Counted from the stretch's first letter, positions 1-8,869 are shown. The stretch is 64,000 bases of DNA from Desulfobacterales bacterium (GCA_034003325.1 JAVEYW010000001.1:33838-97837), one strand, 5' to 3'. Numbers and translations are program-made. Notes: generated by a model from the sequence alone, not told the origin.

Positions 1-403
1 GTTTTCCGGAGCGTTACCGCTCCGGCCTCATTGAAGCGGCTATACGGCATCGATTGCCCTGAAAAGAACCAGGCGTTTTCCGGAGCGTTACCGCTCCGGC
101 CTCATTGAAGCCCACCATCACCGGGTCCTCGAAGGCCGCCAAGGCGGTTTTCCGGAGCGTTACCGCTCCGGCCTCATTGAAGCAGTATTGTGGCCAGTGA
201 CATAAAGAAACTTATCACTTGTTTTCCGGAGCGTTACCGCTCCGGCCTCATTGAAGCAACTGTTTCGATGATCCGGACCATGCGAAACGGCTTGTTTTCC
301 GGAGCGTTACCGCTCCGGCCTCATTGAAGCGCAAGTGTCTCGATTGATGTGCTCACTGCCGCCCATGTTTTCCGGAGCGTTACCGCTCCGGCCTCATTGA
401 AGC
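1..403 (+). CRISPR. CRISPR array, 6 repeats, truncated by window start
   Basis: Six identical 37-nt repeats begin at 1, 75, 147, 221, 294 and 367, separated by unique spacers of 35 to 37 nt. The repeat starts GTTTTCCGGAGCG and ends CCTCATTGAAGC, and contains a perfect 8-bp stem CCGGAGCG/CGCTCCGG around the loop TTAC. The ATTGAAGC end resembles the ATTGAAAC 5-prime handle of type I and III crRNAs, which suggests transcription left to right, with the leader left of the window. A possible degenerate last repeat follows at 441. No cas gene lies in the window, so the subtype cannot be assigned. Confidence 0.97.
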
Positions 404-440
404 GGCATAACATACCTGCACCACCCATCATTACCATGTA

Positions 441-477
441 GTTTCCGGTATTGTTAAAAAATGGAGGTTGGACAACC
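441..477 (+). repeat. Possible degenerate terminal CRISPR repeat
   Basis: After the sixth repeat there is a 37-nt spacer-sized stretch (404-440) and then GTTTCCGGTATTGTTA, which shares its first bases with the repeat and then diverges. The exact spacer-length distance is the main support. It would be the leader-distal, decayed repeat, consistent with the array reading left to right. The similarity is short and could be chance. The rest of the 404-648 gap holds nothing else I recognise. Confidence 0.4.
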
Positions 478-648
478 ACATGATCCGCCGTGGTGTGTAA
501 TCCTTGCCTGGGAGGGGGCACCATCAAGTTCGGTACACATGACCGAGCTGGCGTTTTTGCAGGACGCCGGCGGCCTCCACTGATCAGACGGTCCGCCGGC
601 GGTAACTGAAAATAAATCAGAATGCAGCTATAATCGTGTTCCCCGGCA

Positions 649-1566
649 TTAAAAATGGTGCACCAGTCTGACAACGAAACGCTCTCCCTCGGGCCGATTT
701 TCCGCTTCGGATTCAAAATAGGTATTCAGGAAAAGATGCGTGTCCTGTGAAAAACTAAAAAGCGCGCCGGGTCCGATCGCAAACACTTCTTCCTTGCCCG
801 AGACCGAATGGCCGTTCACCTTCGAATCGGTAATCTGCTTCAGATAATAACTGTTGACGCCGATTCTCACCATTCGGGGAATGACCTCGTAGGAGGCGGC
901 GATGTTGCAGTGAATGGCCTCGCCGGCTTGCGTGTCATCAGCGCCGAATCCGATAAATGGGTCATCGTTTTCCGCGTTCCACAGATAATGAAGTCGCCAG
1001 GAAGCCGTCAGTTTGGGGGTGAAAAAATAGGTGCCCGACCAGTATGGATTAAACGAGAAAAAGTTGCTGCCGGGGTTTAACACCTTGTCATCATCGTATT
1101 TTCCGGTGGGGAAAATAAACTGAAATTCAATGCGGTGCATAAATTTCGGTCCGTTGGGTCCCATTATCGGATCCCACTGCAAGTACGGCCCCACCAGCAG
1201 ATCTCCCATGCCGGTTCCGTTATCCGGCAAGGGCGAGCTGTCCAGGGACACAATCGGCACAATCACATCCATTCCCCATTTGGCGCCCAGCAACACGGTC
1301 TGGTTGGACTGATAGAGAAACTGGTTCAGACTGACCCACACATCCAGTTCCGGGTCGGGAATCGCCAGGTCGGCAAAATCGTCCGTTGTGTAATATTGAA
1401 TGTATTCAGCAAAATAGAGGCCTGGACCGGCCGGAGGCGCCCCGTCCATAAAGCTGGTAAACCCGAGATTGACCGAGGGCTGATCATAGGCGGCAGCCGG
1501 CACCGGACACAGCGCAAGAAGGAACAGGCAAAGCGTCAAACCAATGGTATACGTGCGTTTCATCAT
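649..1566 (-). CDS. SphA/MetA-like outer-membrane beta-barrel protein
   Basis: 305 residues. The N-terminus is a clear Sec signal peptide (KR followed by a leucine-rich core and an AAA cleavage region near residue 26). The mature part has alternating aromatic and polar strands (for example FMHRIEFQFIFPTGKY, WRLHYLWNAENDDPF) and ends in Phe, as outer-membrane barrels do. The pattern fits the phenol-degradation MetA/SphA-like transporter family (PF13557). The substrate cannot be told from sequence. Two ATGs are adjacent at 1566 and 1563; GGAGAAG lies at good distance from the second, so the true start may be 1563. It stands alone, with its 3-prime end toward the CRISPR array. Confidence 0.75.
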   Translation of the reverse strand: MMKRTYTIGLTLCLFLLALCPVPAAAYDQPSVNLGFTSFMDGAPPAGPGLYFAEYIQYYTTDDFADLAIPDPELDVWVSLNQFLYQSNQTVLLGAKWGMDVIVPIVSLDSSPLPDNGTGMGDLLVGPYLQWDPIMGPNGPKFMHRIEFQFIFPTGKYDDDKVLNPGSNFFSFNPYWSGTYFFTPKLTASWRLHYLWNAENDDPFIGFGADDTQAGEAIHCNIAASYEVIPRMVRIGVNSYYLKQITDSKVNGHSVSGKEEVFAIGPGALFSFSQDTHLFLNTYFESEAENRPEGERFVVRLVHHF

Positions 1567-1654
1567 TCTTCTCCACTATTTAGGTTAAACAAAAGGGCTT
1601 AAAAAATGCCTTGTAAATTGCTTTAAGATGCGCCGAATGTCAAGGAAGATTCAG

Positions 1655-1788
1655 TGCCTAATCCGGCAATGCCGGATGCTGGGATGCTGGGATGCTGGGA
1701 TGCTGGGATGCTGGGATGCTGGGATGCTGGGATGCTGGGATGCTGGGATGCTGGGATGCTGGGATGCTGGGATGCTGGGATGCTTGGC
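1655..1788 (+). repeat. Octamer minisatellite (ATGCTGGG)n in dispersed element A, copy 1
   Basis: The element starts with CCTAATCCGGCAATGCCGGA, whose CCGGC/GCCGG halves form a small hairpin, and continues as about 13 near-perfect tandem copies of the octamer ATGCTGGG. It then runs into unrelated sequence (CTTGGCAGCCGG). Other copies of this element in the window carry 1 to 4 octamers and a conserved tail, which is absent here. The remainder of the 1567-2039 gap shows only a weak terminator-like hairpin at 1898. Confidence 0.95.
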
Positions 1789-1897
1789 AGCCGGCGGCCT
1801 TCTCCAATGAAGGCCGCTTTTTCGTACAAGGTTTTGATAATCGGTCTAATAGCGGATACGCATAAGTCCAAGTGAATGAAAAAATCAACCCGTAAAG

Positions 1898-1931
1898 AAG
1901 CATCTTTGAATTTTCGGGTGATGCTTTTTTT
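1898..1931 (+). terminator. Weak terminator-like hairpin
   Basis: AAGCATC and GATGCTT pair across a 15-nt loop and are followed by a run of seven T. It has the look of a rho-independent terminator, but no plus-strand gene ends just upstream, so its role is unclear. Confidence 0.3.
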
Positions 1932-2039
1932 ATTCGCCGCAATTTTTGTTTGCTTTTACGCTCTTCGATACGGATAATCACAACATCGAAATAAATGTTT
2001 TTCCCATCCCCCTCATTTAACCATAGTAAGGAGGTCATG

Positions 2040-2357
2040 ATGTACCTACCCAAACTCTACACGCAGTTTGCTCAAAACTACCCGGACATTCAGGAAAAAT
2101 ATAAACAACTGGCCGAAGTCTGCCGCGCCGCGGGCCCCCTGGACGCAAAAGTTCAGGAGTTGGTGATGCTTGGAATTGCCGTCGGCGTCAACTCCAGGGG
2201 CGGTGTCATGTCGCACACGAGAAAGGCGTTGGCCGCCGGTGTGACGCAAGAAGAAATTACCCATGCCATCTTGCTGTCGCTGACCTCCTCCGGCTTTTCC
2301 AACATGATGGCGGCCATGAATTGGGCCGATGAGGTTTTTGAGCAGGGAAAACCATAG
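2040..2357 (+). CDS. Carboxymuconolactone decarboxylase (AhpD-like) family protein
   Basis: 105 residues from the ATG at 2040; an ATG at 2037 is also in frame, but AAGGAGG at 2028-2034 is spaced correctly only for the second. The core QELVMLGIAVGVNS, then SHTRKALAAGVTQEEI and the helix after it, follows the CMD fold closely. In AhpD-type enzymes a CxxC pair sits before the histidine; here that stretch is NSRGGVMSH, with no cysteine, so thiol-disulfide or peroxidase chemistry is not expected. Function is therefore unknown. The next gene starts 45 bases downstream on the same strand. Confidence 0.85.
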   Translation: MYLPKLYTQFAQNYPDIQEKYKQLAEVCRAAGPLDAKVQELVMLGIAVGVNSRGGVMSHTRKALAAGVTQEEITHAILLSLTSSGFSNMMAAMNWADEVFEQGKP

Positions 2358-2401
2358 CACTTTGGAAAAAATGCGAAAAAAAGCACCGGTTGTTTTGCCG
2401 A

Positions 2402-3154
2402 ATGGAACTTGAACCGGATCAGGTGCATTTGTGGATCTGCTACCCGGATCAGATACGGGATGCAACTCTTCTCTCAACCTATGGCACCCTGCTTTCCCCT
2501 GAGGAAAACGCACGGAAAGAGCGGTTTATTTTCCCCGAGCACCGGCACCAGTACCTTGTCAGCCGCGCATTGGTCCGTTCAACGCTTTCCCGGTATGCGG
2601 ATTATCCGCCGGAATGCTGGCAATTTTCCAAAAACGAGCACGGCCGGCCCGAAATTATATTGCCGGAAGGCGTGGCACGCCTTCGATTCAATCTCTCGCA
2701 TACAGCGGGCATCATTGCCTGCGCCGTCGTGTTAGAGCAGCCAATCGGTGTGGATGCGGAGAGCGCCAGACGAAAAATCAACGCCATGCAAATCGCCAAA
2801 CGGTATTTTTCAGAGCAGGAAATCACGGCGCTCACCGCACTTTCCGGAACTGATCAACAATTTCGGTTTTTTCAATACTGGACGCTGAAGGAATCCTTCA
2901 GCAAGGCCAAAGGATTGGGCTTGACGCTTGCGCTCAATCAATATAGCTTTCACTCATCGGCAGACGGCGCTTGGCACGTCACCTGCGACCCGTCGATGAG
3001 AGAAGAGGAAACCCGGTGGCGATTCTGGTCGTTGCAGCCGACCTCACGCCATTTGCTGGCCGTATCAGTGCGTCAGCGACCGGCGCACCGGTACGATCTA
3101 ACAACATATGAAACCGTTCCACTTCAACTGGATAAGGAGATATCATGTTCCTAA
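2402..3154 (+). CDS. Sfp-type 4'-phosphopantetheinyl transferase
   Basis: 250 residues from ATG 2402; a TTG at 2390 would add four residues, and neither has a strong ribosome site. It transfers the phosphopantetheine arm of CoA to a serine of carrier proteins. The family motifs are in order: NLSHT (about 97-101), GVDAES (116-121, Mg-binding acidic residues) and WTLKESFSKAKG (160-171). Length fits the Sfp/Gsp class, larger than AcpS. No polyketide, NRPS or fatty-acid gene is adjacent, so the carrier partner is not visible. Its stop overlaps the start of the following nuclease gene by 10 bases, suggesting co-transcription. Confidence 0.93.
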   Translation: MELEPDQVHLWICYPDQIRDATLLSTYGTLLSPEENARKERFIFPEHRHQYLVSRALVRSTLSRYADYPPECWQFSKNEHGRPEIILPEGVARLRFNLSHTAGIIACAVVLEQPIGVDAESARRKINAMQIAKRYFSEQEITALTALSGTDQQFRFFQYWTLKESFSKAKGLGLTLALNQYSFHSSADGAWHVTCDPSMREEETRWRFWSLQPTSRHLLAVSVRQRPAHRYDLTTYETVPLQLDKEISCS

Positions 3155-4725
3155 CTTTTTACGGTGCGGCCAGGGAAGTCACCGGATCCATGCACTTGGT
3201 GCAAAGCAACTCAGACCGGATTTTGCTTGATTGCGGCATGTTTCAGGGCCGACGAAAGGAAAGCGAGCAAAAAAACAAGACACTGCCCTTTGACCCCGGC
3301 CTCATCACCAATGTGGTATTATCCCATGCCCACATGGATCATTCCGGGCGAATTCCCTTGTTGACCAAAAACAACTTCAGCGGCAGGGTGCTCTGCACGC
3401 GCGCCACCAAAGATGCCTGTGAGTATCTGCTGCGGGACAGCGCGCATATTCAGGAGTCGGATGCCGAGTATCTCAATTATAAAACGGTCCGCGCGGCACT
3501 TCATCATTCCGGTCATCTCACGGCATCCCGCACGGTGTCCAAGCGCCGGAAAAAAGAGGTTCAAAAACTGTTAAAATTGAGCCGAAATGAACTTAACCGG
3601 CAAACCATCGATACCCTGCTGACCCAATACCATCTGGAACGTGTGGAACCGCTTTACGATCAGGCCGATGTCGCCGAAGCGCTCCAGTTTTTTGATGGCT
3701 ATCCTTATGGGCAGGCCATCTCCGTCGGCCATGACACTACCTGCACCTTTTACGAAGCCGGTCATATTCTCGGTTCGGCCATCAGCATTCTCAAAGCCAC
3801 TGAAAACGGCAAATCATTCACGGTTTGCTATTCCGGCGACCTGGGACGTTTCGGTAAATCGATTATTAAAGATCCGAACCTTCAATTCGATGCATCGGAC
3901 CGGAATATCGACCTGCTCATTCTGGAGAGCACCTACGGCAACCGCGTTCATGAATCGGCCGAGAACACGAAAGCACGCCTGAAAAAGGTCGTCACCGAAA
4001 CGGTGGAACGGGGCGGCACGCTGGTGATACCGGCCTTCGCCTTCGGCCGGGCGCAGGAACTTATTTATGAACTTCACGAACTCTATAACCAAAATGAGGT
4101 CCCGAAAGTACCGATCTATGTGGACAGCCCGTTGGCTTCCAACTTAACAAAGGTATTCGGAGAGCATCCGGAGCTCTATGACCATGAAACCCATAAAGCA
4201 TTCCTGCAAAAAGGAATCAACCCGTTCATGTTCGGCAATATCAATTTTGTTAAATCCGTAGAGGAATCCATGGCCCTGATGCGAGAGGAGCGCCCGCATA
4301 TCGTGATCGCTTCCGCGGGCATGTGCGAGGCGGGCCGCATTCTTCACCACTTGCGCTATAAGATACACAACCCCAAAAACACCATTCTGATTGTCGGGTT
4401 CATGGCCAAAAACACACTGGGAAGAAGACTTCTCGAGGAAGGCACCGCCTATGAAAAAGCCGGACGTCCCGATCCGGCGCCGATGATGAAATTCTTTAAT
4501 AAAATCTATCCATTAAGGGCGCATGTCGTTGCCATCAACGGATTCAGCGCCCATGCGGATAAAGATGAAATCTGCCGGTTCCTGAAAACATCGAATTTAA
4601 CGGTGAAAAAAATTGCCTTGGTTCATGGTGAGGAAGAACAATCGGTATCCTTTGCCGCGCATTTGGCATCGCAAGGGTATCAGGTATCGGTTCCCAGACC
4701 GGGCGAATCTTTGCAGCTAAAATAA
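3145..4725 (+). CDS. MBL-fold beta-CASP RNA-processing nuclease (CPSF73/YSH1-like)
   Basis: 526 residues. The metallo-beta-lactamase motif HAHMDH (61-66) with upstream DCGMFQG, GHILGS, SGDLGR (about 230), then LESTYGN (about 260), FGRAQE, SAGMCEAGR (about 390) and GFSAHAD (about 466) are the standard MBL plus beta-CASP series of bacterial and archaeal CPSF-like proteins. Such proteins act on RNA as endo- or 5-prime exonucleases in the cytoplasm. Start ATG 3145 has AAGGAGA six bases upstream. It overlaps the preceding transferase gene by 10 bases. Substrate is not known; a role in RNA maturation is inferred from family. Confidence 0.92.
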   Translation: MFLTFYGAAREVTGSMHLVQSNSDRILLDCGMFQGRRKESEQKNKTLPFDPGLITNVVLSHAHMDHSGRIPLLTKNNFSGRVLCTRATKDACEYLLRDSAHIQESDAEYLNYKTVRAALHHSGHLTASRTVSKRRKKEVQKLLKLSRNELNRQTIDTLLTQYHLERVEPLYDQADVAEALQFFDGYPYGQAISVGHDTTCTFYEAGHILGSAISILKATENGKSFTVCYSGDLGRFGKSIIKDPNLQFDASDRNIDLLILESTYGNRVHESAENTKARLKKVVTETVERGGTLVIPAFAFGRAQELIYELHELYNQNEVPKVPIYVDSPLASNLTKVFGEHPELYDHETHKAFLQKGINPFMFGNINFVKSVEESMALMREERPHIVIASAGMCEAGRILHHLRYKIHNPKNTILIVGFMAKNTLGRRLLEEGTAYEKAGRPDPAPMMKFFNKIYPLRAHVVAINGFSAHADKDEICRFLKTSNLTVKKIALVHGEEEQSVSFAAHLASQGYQVSVPRPGESLQLK

Positions 4726-4933
4726 TTATGCGGTTCCAAACGGCTTCACATGTAGCATCAATTCGTCGGCATGACCATTGTAACGGGGTGGCGCCCCCCT
4801 CGCTTTCTCTCCCGGCCTTTTTTCCATGCGCGGCCCACCCCAGAACTATCCCCTTTTCTTGGCGTTCTTGGCGGCTTTGCGTGAAGCATTTATTTTTGCG
4901 GACCTATCATCATTGATCCACAGGGAAACGGGA

Positions 4934-6844
4934 ATGACAAAAAAAGACACCGCTAAGGACACGCCGCCAACCGACATGGATTTCCCGGAATCCGGTGATA
5001 TTGTTCGCGCCCTGATTGAAGAGGGCTATATTACCGAAGAGCAGGCCCAGTACGCCCGCCGCATTCAAGCCAAGCTTCCCACGCAGAAAACCGTCCTGGA
5101 GGTTTTTAAAGAACTCAAGCAGGTAACCGATCAGCAAATCCGGGACGCCATTCACGATCACCGGGTTCAGTTGAGAATCGGGCGTATGCTGGTCGAACTG
5201 GGCCGGTTGACCGAAGGGGATTTGAAAGCCGCGCTAAGCATCAAAGCAAAAGAGAAGGCCAACAAAAAGCTCGGAGAAATTCTGGTTGAGCATAATTTCA
5301 TCGACGAGCGAAAGCTCATCGAAGTGCTTTCCATGCAAATGGGCTTTGAGTATATCGACCCCCAATTTACAAAAATAGATTCGGAACTCTACCGCAAAGT
5401 TCCGCACAAATGGTATGAGGATCATCGCCTGATTCCGATCCGCCGAGAAGGGGACAAGATCATCGTTGCCTTTGCCGATCCGCTGGACAAGCACGAACTG
5501 GCTGAGGCCAGAAAATTTTTCGGCCAGAACATTCGGCCGGCCATTGCGCTGAAAACCTCCATACAGGAAGCCCTCAAACAGATGGAGCGCAGCAGCCGCA
5601 TGGTGAACAAGGCCGAGGTCGCTCATGACACGGTCGTCGGCATCGTCAACAACATTATCATCACCGCGGTGAATGAGGATGTCAGCGATATTCATATCGA
5701 ACCGATGAACGACCGGTTGCGGGTTCGTTTCCGGCAGGACGGCGTGCTGGTGCAATACAAGGATTACGAACGGGAGCTCATATTGCCCTTAGCCAGCCGG
5801 CTCAAGATCATGTGCGGCGCGGATATTGCGGAAAAGCGCCGGCATCAGGGGGGCCGCATTCTGTTTGATATCGCCGACACGCAGGTGGACCTGCGGGTAT
5901 CTTTCTACGTCACCATTAACGGAGAGAAAATCGTGATGCGCCTGCTCAAGCAGCAGGCCACCCTGCTCAATATCGAAGATGTCGGCATATCCCCTCGAAT
6001 TTTCGAACGGTTTCAATATCAGGCGCTCGATCGGCCCAGCGGTGTGCTGATGGTGACCGGCCCCACCGGTTCGGGCAAAACCACCACCGTCTACAGTTGC
6101 ATCAACTATCTGAACAGCCCCACCACCAGTATCATCACCGCTGAAGATCCGGTGGAATACATCATCGACGGCATCGCCCAATGTTCCATCAATCCGAAAC
6201 TGGACCTGACGTTTGAAGAAACCCTGCGCCATATTGTCCGTCAGGATCCGGATGTGGTCGTTATCGGCGAGATTCGGGACAAGTTCTCCGCGGATGTCGC
6301 GGTGAACGCGGCCCTGACCGGTCACAAGGTTCTCACCACTTTTCACACGGAGGACAGCATCGGCGCGCTCATTCGATTGCTCAACATGGGCATCGAGGCA
6401 TTCCTGGTGGCCGCCACGGTGGTGGGTGTGGTAGCCCAGCGCCTGGTCCGCAGACCGTGCAAAGCCTGCGCGGAACCGGAAACACCCAGTCTTGCCGCGC
6501 TTCGCCGCCTGGGCTATAGTGCCAAGGATGTGCTCGGAGGCGAGTTCCAAAAAGGCAAGGGGTGCCCGGAATGCCGGTTTACCGGCTATAAGGGGCGTGC
6601 GGCGATTCTGGAAATCCTCATCATGGACGAATTTCTGCGCAATGCCGTGATTGACCGGCAAAGCACCTATCAGCTCCGCCAGATGAGCATTGAAAAAAGC
6701 GGGCTCGTTACCTTGATCGAGGACGGCATTCTGAAGGCGGCCCGGGGAATCACCACCCTGGATGAAGTGCTCAGATGCCTGCCCCAGGTCATCCGGCCCA
6801 GGCCCCTGGCGGAGCTGCGGCGCATTTCCGGAGAAAAGATATGA
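4934..6844 (+). CDS. GspE/PilB-type secretion ATPase with MshEN head
   Basis: 636 residues from ATG 4934, preceded by CAGGGAAACGGGA; an upstream in-frame extension to 4826 lacks homology and crosses non-coding-looking DNA. Residues about 81-135 contain tandem RIGRMLVELG.. and KLGEILVEHN.. units of MshEN type, which bind cyclic di-GMP in MshE-like ATPases. The C-terminal ATPase has Walker A GPTGSGKTTT (376), an Asp/Walker B region VVVIGEIRD (441), His box TTFHTEDS and a four-cysteine zinc site (CKAC at 509, CPEC at 544). It would power a type IV pilus or type II secretion machine at the inner membrane. No pilin, secretin or PilC-like gene is next to it; only an HDOD gene overlaps its end (ATGA). 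Confidence 0.9.
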   Translation: MTKKDTAKDTPPTDMDFPESGDIVRALIEEGYITEEQAQYARRIQAKLPTQKTVLEVFKELKQVTDQQIRDAIHDHRVQLRIGRMLVELGRLTEGDLKAALSIKAKEKANKKLGEILVEHNFIDERKLIEVLSMQMGFEYIDPQFTKIDSELYRKVPHKWYEDHRLIPIRREGDKIIVAFADPLDKHELAEARKFFGQNIRPAIALKTSIQEALKQMERSSRMVNKAEVAHDTVVGIVNNIIITAVNEDVSDIHIEPMNDRLRVRFRQDGVLVQYKDYERELILPLASRLKIMCGADIAEKRRHQGGRILFDIADTQVDLRVSFYVTINGEKIVMRLLKQQATLLNIEDVGISPRIFERFQYQALDRPSGVLMVTGPTGSGKTTTVYSCINYLNSPTTSIITAEDPVEYIIDGIAQCSINPKLDLTFEETLRHIVRQDPDVVVIGEIRDKFSADVAVNAALTGHKVLTTFHTEDSIGALIRLLNMGIEAFLVAATVVGVVAQRLVRRPCKACAEPETPSLAALRRLGYSAKDVLGGEFQKGKGCPECRFTGYKGRAAILEILIMDEFLRNAVIDRQSTYQLRQMSIEKSGLVTLIEDGILKAARGITTLDEVLRCLPQVIRPRPLAELRRISGEKI

Positions 6845-7683
6845 ACGAAACAACCTCCTTTAAAGATATCATCGACGCGCACCTGACATCGAACCAGGTC
6901 GAATTGCCGGTGTTTGACAAAACCGCCCTGAAAATTCAGCAGGAAACCGCCAAACCGGAACCGGATATCGCCGAGATTGAAAGTCTGATCATTACGGACC
7001 AGGCGCTTACCGGTCAGGTCATCAAAATGGCCAACACGGCCTTTTTTCGGGGGTTGACCAAGGTCGCAACCGTACGGGACGCCATCGTGCGGCTCGGTAC
7101 CGACCAGGTATGCGCCATCGTTATTCTGGTCACGCAAAAAGCCAATTTCAAGTCCAAGGATAAATTGATTCAAACCTACATGACCCGCCTCTGGCGACAT
7201 TCCGTCGGCACGGCCATCGGCGCCGGCTGGCTTTCCGTCCGGTGCGGCTATCCCCGACTCAAAGATCAGGCCTTTGTCGCGGGGTTGCTGCATGATGTCG
7301 GAAAATTATTTTTACTCACCGTGATCGAATTCATTCGGCGCGATCCAAAACTCAACTTCAATCCGTCCGACACCTTCATGAACGAAATCATGGACAGCCT
7401 GCACACCGAGCACGGGTTTATGCTGATGACGCAATGGAATCTGCCGGAAGCCTATTGCGACGTGGCAAAGGAACACCACAAGGACCCTTCGGACAATTCC
7501 CCCATGATACTGCTCCTGGTTCAGATGGCCGACATCACCTGCAATAAGATGGGCATCGGCCTTCATGACCCGAGCGAGTTGATTCTGGCCGCAACGCCGG
7601 TGGCGCAACTTCTCGGCCTATCGGAGCTGGACATCGCCGAACTGGAAATCGCGCTTGAGGATTCGAGCATCCTGGCTTTGTAA
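6841..7683 (+). CDS. HDOD domain signalling protein
   Basis: 280 residues, start ATG 6841 overlapping the ATPase stop as ATGA, which indicates translational coupling. The N-terminal HDOD fold is visible as LPVFDKTALKIQQ, DIAEIESLIITDQALTGQVIKMANTAFF and AIVRLG; later LLHDVGKL and TEHGFMLMTQWNLPE complete the HD-like region. HDOD proteins lack the metal-binding HD pair and act as signalling scaffolds. Coupling to an ATPase with c-di-GMP-type MshEN repeats suggests a joint role in secretion or motility control; that is inference. Confidence 0.9.
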   Translation: MNETTSFKDIIDAHLTSNQVELPVFDKTALKIQQETAKPEPDIAEIESLIITDQALTGQVIKMANTAFFRGLTKVATVRDAIVRLGTDQVCAIVILVTQKANFKSKDKLIQTYMTRLWRHSVGTAIGAGWLSVRCGYPRLKDQAFVAGLLHDVGKLFLLTVIEFIRRDPKLNFNPSDTFMNEIMDSLHTEHGFMLMTQWNLPEAYCDVAKEHHKDPSDNSPMILLLVQMADITCNKMGIGLHDPSELILAATPVAQLLGLSELDIAELEIALEDSSILAL

Positions 7684-7685
7684 GT

Positions 7686-7784
7686 ATGAAGCTGATAGCT
7701 CATAGCTGATAGCTCATAGCTCATAGCTGATAGCTGATAGCTGATAGCTCGTAGCTGATAGCTCGTAGCTGATCGCTGATAGCT
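7686..7784 (+). repeat. Heptamer tandem repeat (AGCTGAT/AGCTCAT)
   Basis: About 14 heptamers of the form AGCTSAT, with variants AGCTCGT and AGCTGATC, lie between the HDOD stop and the 3-prime end of the GAF gene. The same heptamer style (TATCACC and its complement) recurs at 44207 and 44663. Confidence 0.9.
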
Positions 7785-7805
7785 TCATTCGGAACTGGAC
7801 GGATG

Positions 7806-8408
7806 CTATTTGGTATAGCTCTTGGGAATCCCTTCATACGGCGTCCACCCGCGAGACTGGTAATATTCCTTTCCCCGCAGGTTTTTCAGTATTTCAATGC
7901 TCGTCTTGTAGCCTTTGTACAACCGGCACATGTCCATCGCCATGCCGCAAATTTGCCCGACCGCCTGAACCAAGGTGATGTCCTGCATGGAAAATTCCCA
8001 CGGTTCAGCCGTATAAATGCGCAACGCGCCTACCACCTGATTGTGCGCGACGATGGGTACCCCCAGCAAAGAAGAAATTCCCTCTTTTTTGGCGGCCTCC
8101 GGATATTGAATTCTCGGGTCGTCCTGAACGTCGTAAATCGCGATCGGCACCTGGTCTTTTACTTCGCCGAGCTCCTGCATATAGCGGACCGGCCCCTTGG
8201 TCAGGTACTCCTGACTGAGCCCATAGGATGCGGCCAACCCCAGCTCACCGGTCTCTCTGTTCACAAGAAACACCGAGCACCCCTTGACTTTCAACGCGGT
8301 GGTGACGCTTTCCACCGTCAATAACGCAACCTCTTCTGGATCCTTGCACTGTGAAATGGCGTTGGTCACCTTCACCAGCATGTCATAGTACATCGCGTGT
8401 TTTTCCAT
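7806..8408 (-). CDS. GAF domain sensory protein
   Basis: 200 residues, ATG with AGGAGG eight bases upstream. A single GAF domain spans about residues 20-160: ALKVKGCSVFLVNRETGELGLAAS, then a conserved DDPRIQYPEAAKKEGISSLLGVPI and VVGALRIYTAEP. There is no output domain, so it is probably a small ligand or redox sensor that works with a partner. Its ligand cannot be read from sequence. It is convergent with the HDOD gene. Confidence 0.88.
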   Translation of the reverse strand: MEKHAMYYDMLVKVTNAISQCKDPEEVALLTVESVTTALKVKGCSVFLVNRETGELGLAASYGLSQEYLTKGPVRYMQELGEVKDQVPIAIYDVQDDPRIQYPEAAKKEGISSLLGVPIVAHNQVVGALRIYTAEPWEFSMQDITLVQAVGQICGMAMDMCRLYKGYKTSIEILKNLRGKEYYQSRGWTPYEGIPKSYTK

Positions 8409-8443
8409 CGTTTTTCCTCCTCGGGTTAATGATTAAACACCAT

Positions 8444-8611
8444 ATGAAAAAAGCAGCATTCGATGTGATGGAACTTCGAGAAAAAGAAACGATTAAAAAA
8501 GGTGATGCGCTGGTGGCTTCAACTTGGCGAGCTTTAAAAAGAGATACCTCGCTGAACCGTTCGAAGCAAAAAAAGTTCCGGTATCTCCGCGAAGGGCCTG
8601 AAAAGGAATAA
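8444..8611 (+). CDS. Small hypothetical ORF, doubtful
   Basis: 55 codons from ATG 8444 encode a lysine- and arginine-rich peptide beginning MKKAAFDVMELREKET. No ribosome-binding site is visible and no family is recognised. It lies divergent from the GAF gene, partly in the region where that gene's promoter should be. It may be non-coding; the rest of the gap to 8869 shows only AT-rich DNA around 8740-8800 that could hold the panC promoter. Confidence 0.2.
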   Translation: MKKAAFDVMELREKETIKKGDALVASTWRALKRDTSLNRSKQKKFRYLREGPEKE

Positions 8612-8869
8612 CGCGCCAACGCCACACCCGGTGCTTTGTCAATGGAATTGTTACAGCCCCTCTTGGTTAAAACTATAAGTTAGTATTTTACTCCGTGTCA
8701 AGCAGCTTGAGCGCCAAGAGACCGCCGCGTTGCGGTTGAGCCTTGAATTATAATTAAATTCGTTATAGTCATATTCATCATAAGGATAGACGACAGATTT
8801 CTTTTCTCAAGACAAGCCTTGCAACGGGCTTTGATCTTCCATCAGTTCACGATAACGGTGGCCCGCACT

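Noticed and set aside
321-716. Frame overlapping the CRISPR end
   Set aside because: It crosses repeats and spacers and overlaps the barrel gene; not a gene.
1623-2053. Frames reading PASQHPSI repeats across the octamer array
   Set aside because: Products of the tandem repeat; no ribosome site and no conserved part.
4826-4933. N-terminal extension of the GspE-type ATPase
   Set aside because: The DNA resembles a common non-coding stretch (GGCGTTCTTGGCGGC) and the residues have no homology; the ATG at 4934 is preferred.
5789-6853. Long minus-strand frame opposite the GspE-type ATPase
   Set aside because: Same reason: shadow of a well-supported ATPase gene, no motif.
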